NCBI GenBank assembly: GCA_049840815.1 | Contig: JASGJI010000016.1 | Coordinates: 62,001 to 126,000 of the forward strand | Reading direction: 5' to 3' | DNA from: JASGDN01 sp049840815 | Lineage (GTDB): Bacteria > Chloroflexota > Chloroflexia > Thermomicrobiales > UBA6265 | DNA length: 64,000 nucleotides | Part shown: positions 61,949 through 64,000 of the stretch, in pieces | Position numbering within the stretch: position 1 is the stretch's first letter | Layout of the letters: every line of letters begins with the position of its first letter | The notes under the pieces: generated by a model | Database searches by the model: none | The model's input: only the letters and a program-made list of their open reading frames with translations | Told to the model about the DNA's origin: nothing | Made by a program: the position numbers and the translations under genes

Positions 61949-63961
61949 ATGTCGTCGCGTGATGCGAACCGTCCATCGGACGCCCGACCACCGCAGGACC
62001 AGAACGCCCCGGCATCCGGCGCTCCGCAAGGGGAGGATGTCGATTTCGGTGCGTTTGTCTCGTCGCGGGTGAAGGCGAGTGCCGACAAGCTGAAGGGTGG
62101 CAGCGGGACATCCAGCGCGTCCGGTGGCACGACGGCGTCCGGGGCGAGCGCATCGCGAACCCCGACCGGGACGCCTGCTCCCGAGCCGGAGCGGGTTGCC
62201 CCGAGCGCCGGACGCTCGCGATCGTCCCGATACTGGCGTGATGGCAGCGAGCCGGGGGCTGCGCCGGCATCGGGGAAGGCTCCTGGTGGTGGTGGTGCTC
62301 GCAGGCGCGAGGTGCTCCCCCCCGACGACGAGGATGGTTTCTACGACGATGGCGCCGAGGCCGGGCGCGGGGTCAACCAGACGGTCGCCGCGGCGCAGGC
62401 GTGGGTGCGGCAGAATGGCGAAGGCCGACCCTGGTTCGTGCCTGCGCTCATCGGCGGCGGGGTGATCGTCCTGCTCCTGCTGATCTGGCTGCTGTCGCAG
62501 CTCGGTGGCGGCGGGGGCGGTGGTGACGTCACGCCGACCGCGACATCCCGGTCTGTGATTGGGGTTCCTGAGACAACCACGACGGTGACGGTCGAGGGGA
62601 CGGCGCCAACTCCGACCCAGCCTGCCGTGCAGCCGACCGAGAGCATTCGCTCGGGTGGGGACAACCAGCGCAACAACACGAGCGGCACTCCCGTCGCCCA
62701 GGGGGCGGTGTGGGAGGAATGCGCAACCTCCTGCCTGGTGCGGGTGAACCTGCCGGGCGATTCGCCGGTGCTGGCCTCATTGGGTGCTCGCGCATCCTTC
62801 TCGGCCGGGAACTGGAGCTGGGTCGTGGCCCCCCCTGGAATGGTCTCCAACCTCGCCGCGAAGGCGGATACCCTGACGCTGGTACAGCCGGAGGCCGAAA
62901 CCCTCCGGCTGTACGCTGTCCAGCTTCCGGGCGACGTCTCTTCGGATGATCGTGTCCTGGAGTTTGGCACGATCATCGACTCGGTCGACGACGTGCGGCT
63001 GCTGCAAACCGAGAGTGCGCCGGGGGAAGTCGGGCCGCTGGTCGATGCCGGATACACCGTGGAGAAGGTCACGCCTGGTCAGGCGCAGGGATCGCCTCGT
63101 TCGTCCGATCTCCCGAAACTCGCCAGTACGGACATTGGGACCTTGACACCGCTCATCTCGAACGCCGAAATCGAGCAGACGATCCGTGACCTGCAGGGGA
63201 TGGGGTCCAGCGATGGGTCCGGGATCGGATCGCGCTACTACTCGCTGACCGGAAACCAGCTCGCGGCGGACTACCTGTTCCAGAAGCTCGAGTCCTATGG
63301 CCTGACCGTGTGGTATGAGGATTTCATCACACCGGATGGCTTGTTGCTGGTGAACATCGTCGCGGAGCTTCCGGGGGCCGATTCGTCCAAGATCTACGCC
63401 GTGATGGCACATATGGACACGACCGCCAAGATTCCCGGTGTCTCTCCAGGCGCGGACGACAACGCGACCGGCGTCGCGGCGAGCCTCGAAATTGCGCGCA
63501 TTCTCGCGGGATACCAATTGAAACATCCGGTCCGGATCGTGCTGACGAACGCCGAGGATTCCGGTCTGCTGGGGTCCGATGCCTGGGCGAAGCGGGCAGC
63601 GAAGGCCAAGACGCCGATCGAGGGCGTCTTCAACATCGACTCGGTCGGCTCCACCCGGCAGGGCACCGCGATGATCCTGAATGGCGATGCGAACTCCGCC
63701 TGGATGATGGATCTGATGGTGCGGGTGAACGATGCGTATGGGTTGGGAAACGCTGTCTGGCCGAACCAGAACTCAGGCATTGTCGCGGACGACAACTACG
63801 TCCGTGCGCAGGGGATCGAGTCGATCATGATTGCCCGTGAGTTGTTCGGGCAGAGCCCCTACCACCACACATCCGACGACCTGATCGAGCATGTCTCGAT
63901 CGACCAGGTGAACAAGAGCACTGCCGTGGTGCTGCTCTGCATCGCGTCATTGGTCGCCTGA
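61949..63961 (+). CDS. Membrane-anchored M28-family peptidase
   Basis: 670 residues from ATG 61949 (SD GAGGAAG). Cytosolic disordered N-tail (1-160, Ala/Gly/Ser/Pro), one membrane helix (about 163-185), an external linker with two Cys (EECATSCLVRV) and the peptidase from about 405. Zinc-site residues are in VMAHMDTT, GADDNATGV, NAEDSGLLGS, FNIDSVG and YHHTSDDLIE. The third motif has ED where most M28 enzymes have EE, so the second metal ligand is Asp instead of Glu; otherwise the site is complete. Predicted aminopeptidase acting outside the cell. Ends 39 bases before the window edge. Confidence 0.9.
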   Translation: MSSRDANRPSDARPPQDQNAPASGAPQGEDVDFGAFVSSRVKASADKLKGGSGTSSASGGTTASGASASRTPTGTPAPEPERVAPSAGRSRSSRYWRDGSEPGAAPASGKAPGGGGARRREVLPPDDEDGFYDDGAEAGRGVNQTVAAAQAWVRQNGEGRPWFVPALIGGGVIVLLLLIWLLSQLGGGGGGGDVTPTATSRSVIGVPETTTTVTVEGTAPTPTQPAVQPTESIRSGGDNQRNNTSGTPVAQGAVWEECATSCLVRVNLPGDSPVLASLGARASFSAGNWSWVVAPPGMVSNLAAKADTLTLVQPEAETLRLYAVQLPGDVSSDDRVLEFGTIIDSVDDVRLLQTESAPGEVGPLVDAGYTVEKVTPGQAQGSPRSSDLPKLASTDIGTLTPLISNAEIEQTIRDLQGMGSSDGSGIGSRYYSLTGNQLAADYLFQKLESYGLTVWYEDFITPDGLLLVNIVAELPGADSSKIYAVMAHMDTTAKIPGVSPGADDNATGVAASLEIARILAGYQLKHPVRIVLTNAEDSGLLGSDAWAKRAAKAKTPIEGVFNIDSVGSTRQGTAMILNGDANSAWMMDLMVRVNDAYGLGNAVWPNQNSGIVADDNYVRAQGIESIMIARELFGQSPYHHTSDDLIEHVSIDQVNKSTAVVLLCIASLVA

Positions 63962-64000
63962 ACGAGGCGCGTGAAGGCCCAGAAGCCAGGAGCGCGTCTG

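Overview
The window is high-GC bacterial DNA, densely packed with single-copy chromosomal genes, and looks like a Chloroflexota chromosome, most likely of the Thermomicrobia/Thermomicrobiales type. The pointers are inference from gene style: Tat-type export signals that mature at 'AQDATPA', very Pro/Thr-rich linkers in secreted proteins, F420-type oxidoreductases (LLM class and PPOX class), flavin-dependent ThyX instead of ThyA, the short archaeal-like ProS, and families common in that phylum (ScyD/ScyE-like proteins, creatininase-like amidohydrolase, DUF3445). No rRNA, tRNA, CRISPR array or prophage was seen.

Layout. 1-2142: lon, cut by the window edge before its protease domain. 2.5-8.1 kb: DUF4185 protein, GH32 glycosidase, GNAT acetyltransferase, GT-C glycosyltransferase. 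8.3-12.4 kb: a 32-residue membrane protein missed by ordinary gene calling, thyX, an alpha/beta hydrolase-VOC pair, an epimerase. 12.6-21.5 kb: mgtE with a long leader, MFS, an LPxTG protein with a duplicated Cys domain, PPOX enzyme, a secreted protein, an esterase, DnaJ/CbpM pair, LLM oxidoreductase. 21.6-32.4 kb: palindromic repeat element, GH78 rhamnosidase, DUF1801, MFS, a second (frameshifted) esterase, a second GT-C enzyme, GH95 fucosidase. 32.5-38.6 kb: divergent DHA2 exporter/TetR pair sharing an operator, a multi-hairpin element, an IS630 copy sitting in the stop codon of a large LuxR-type ATPase regulator. 38.8-46.9 kb: excalibur LPxTG protein, sugar-binding protein plus a fused two-domain ABC permease, ScyD-cupredoxin protein, proS. 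46.9-53.5 kb: glyoxalase-like, C39-like peptidase, ChaB, metallo-beta-lactamase, M50 peptidase, MFS, universal stress protein. 53.6-64 kb: a 1413-residue SH3b-rich secreted protein, a three-gene heme N-demethylase (dimethylamine-monooxygenase-like) operon, creatininase-like enzyme, membrane-anchored M28 peptidase.

How it fits together. The glycosidases GH32, GH78 and GH95 lack obvious export signals while the sugar-binding protein and permease provide uptake, so oligosaccharides are probably imported and cut inside. The secreted proteins (SH3b giant, two LPxTG proteins, M28, C39) build a cell-surface layer. Nearly every convergent junction carries a long perfect hairpin, usually 11-20 bp, with no U-run, the terminator style of this genome.

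The most useful cross-cutting observation is that every broken gene (esterase, DHA2 exporter, IS630 transposase three times, C39 peptidase) is broken by a single base in a short run of G or C, and removing or adding that base restores a convincing protein. These are probably sequence-length errors or slippage events, so the genes should be treated as potentially intact.
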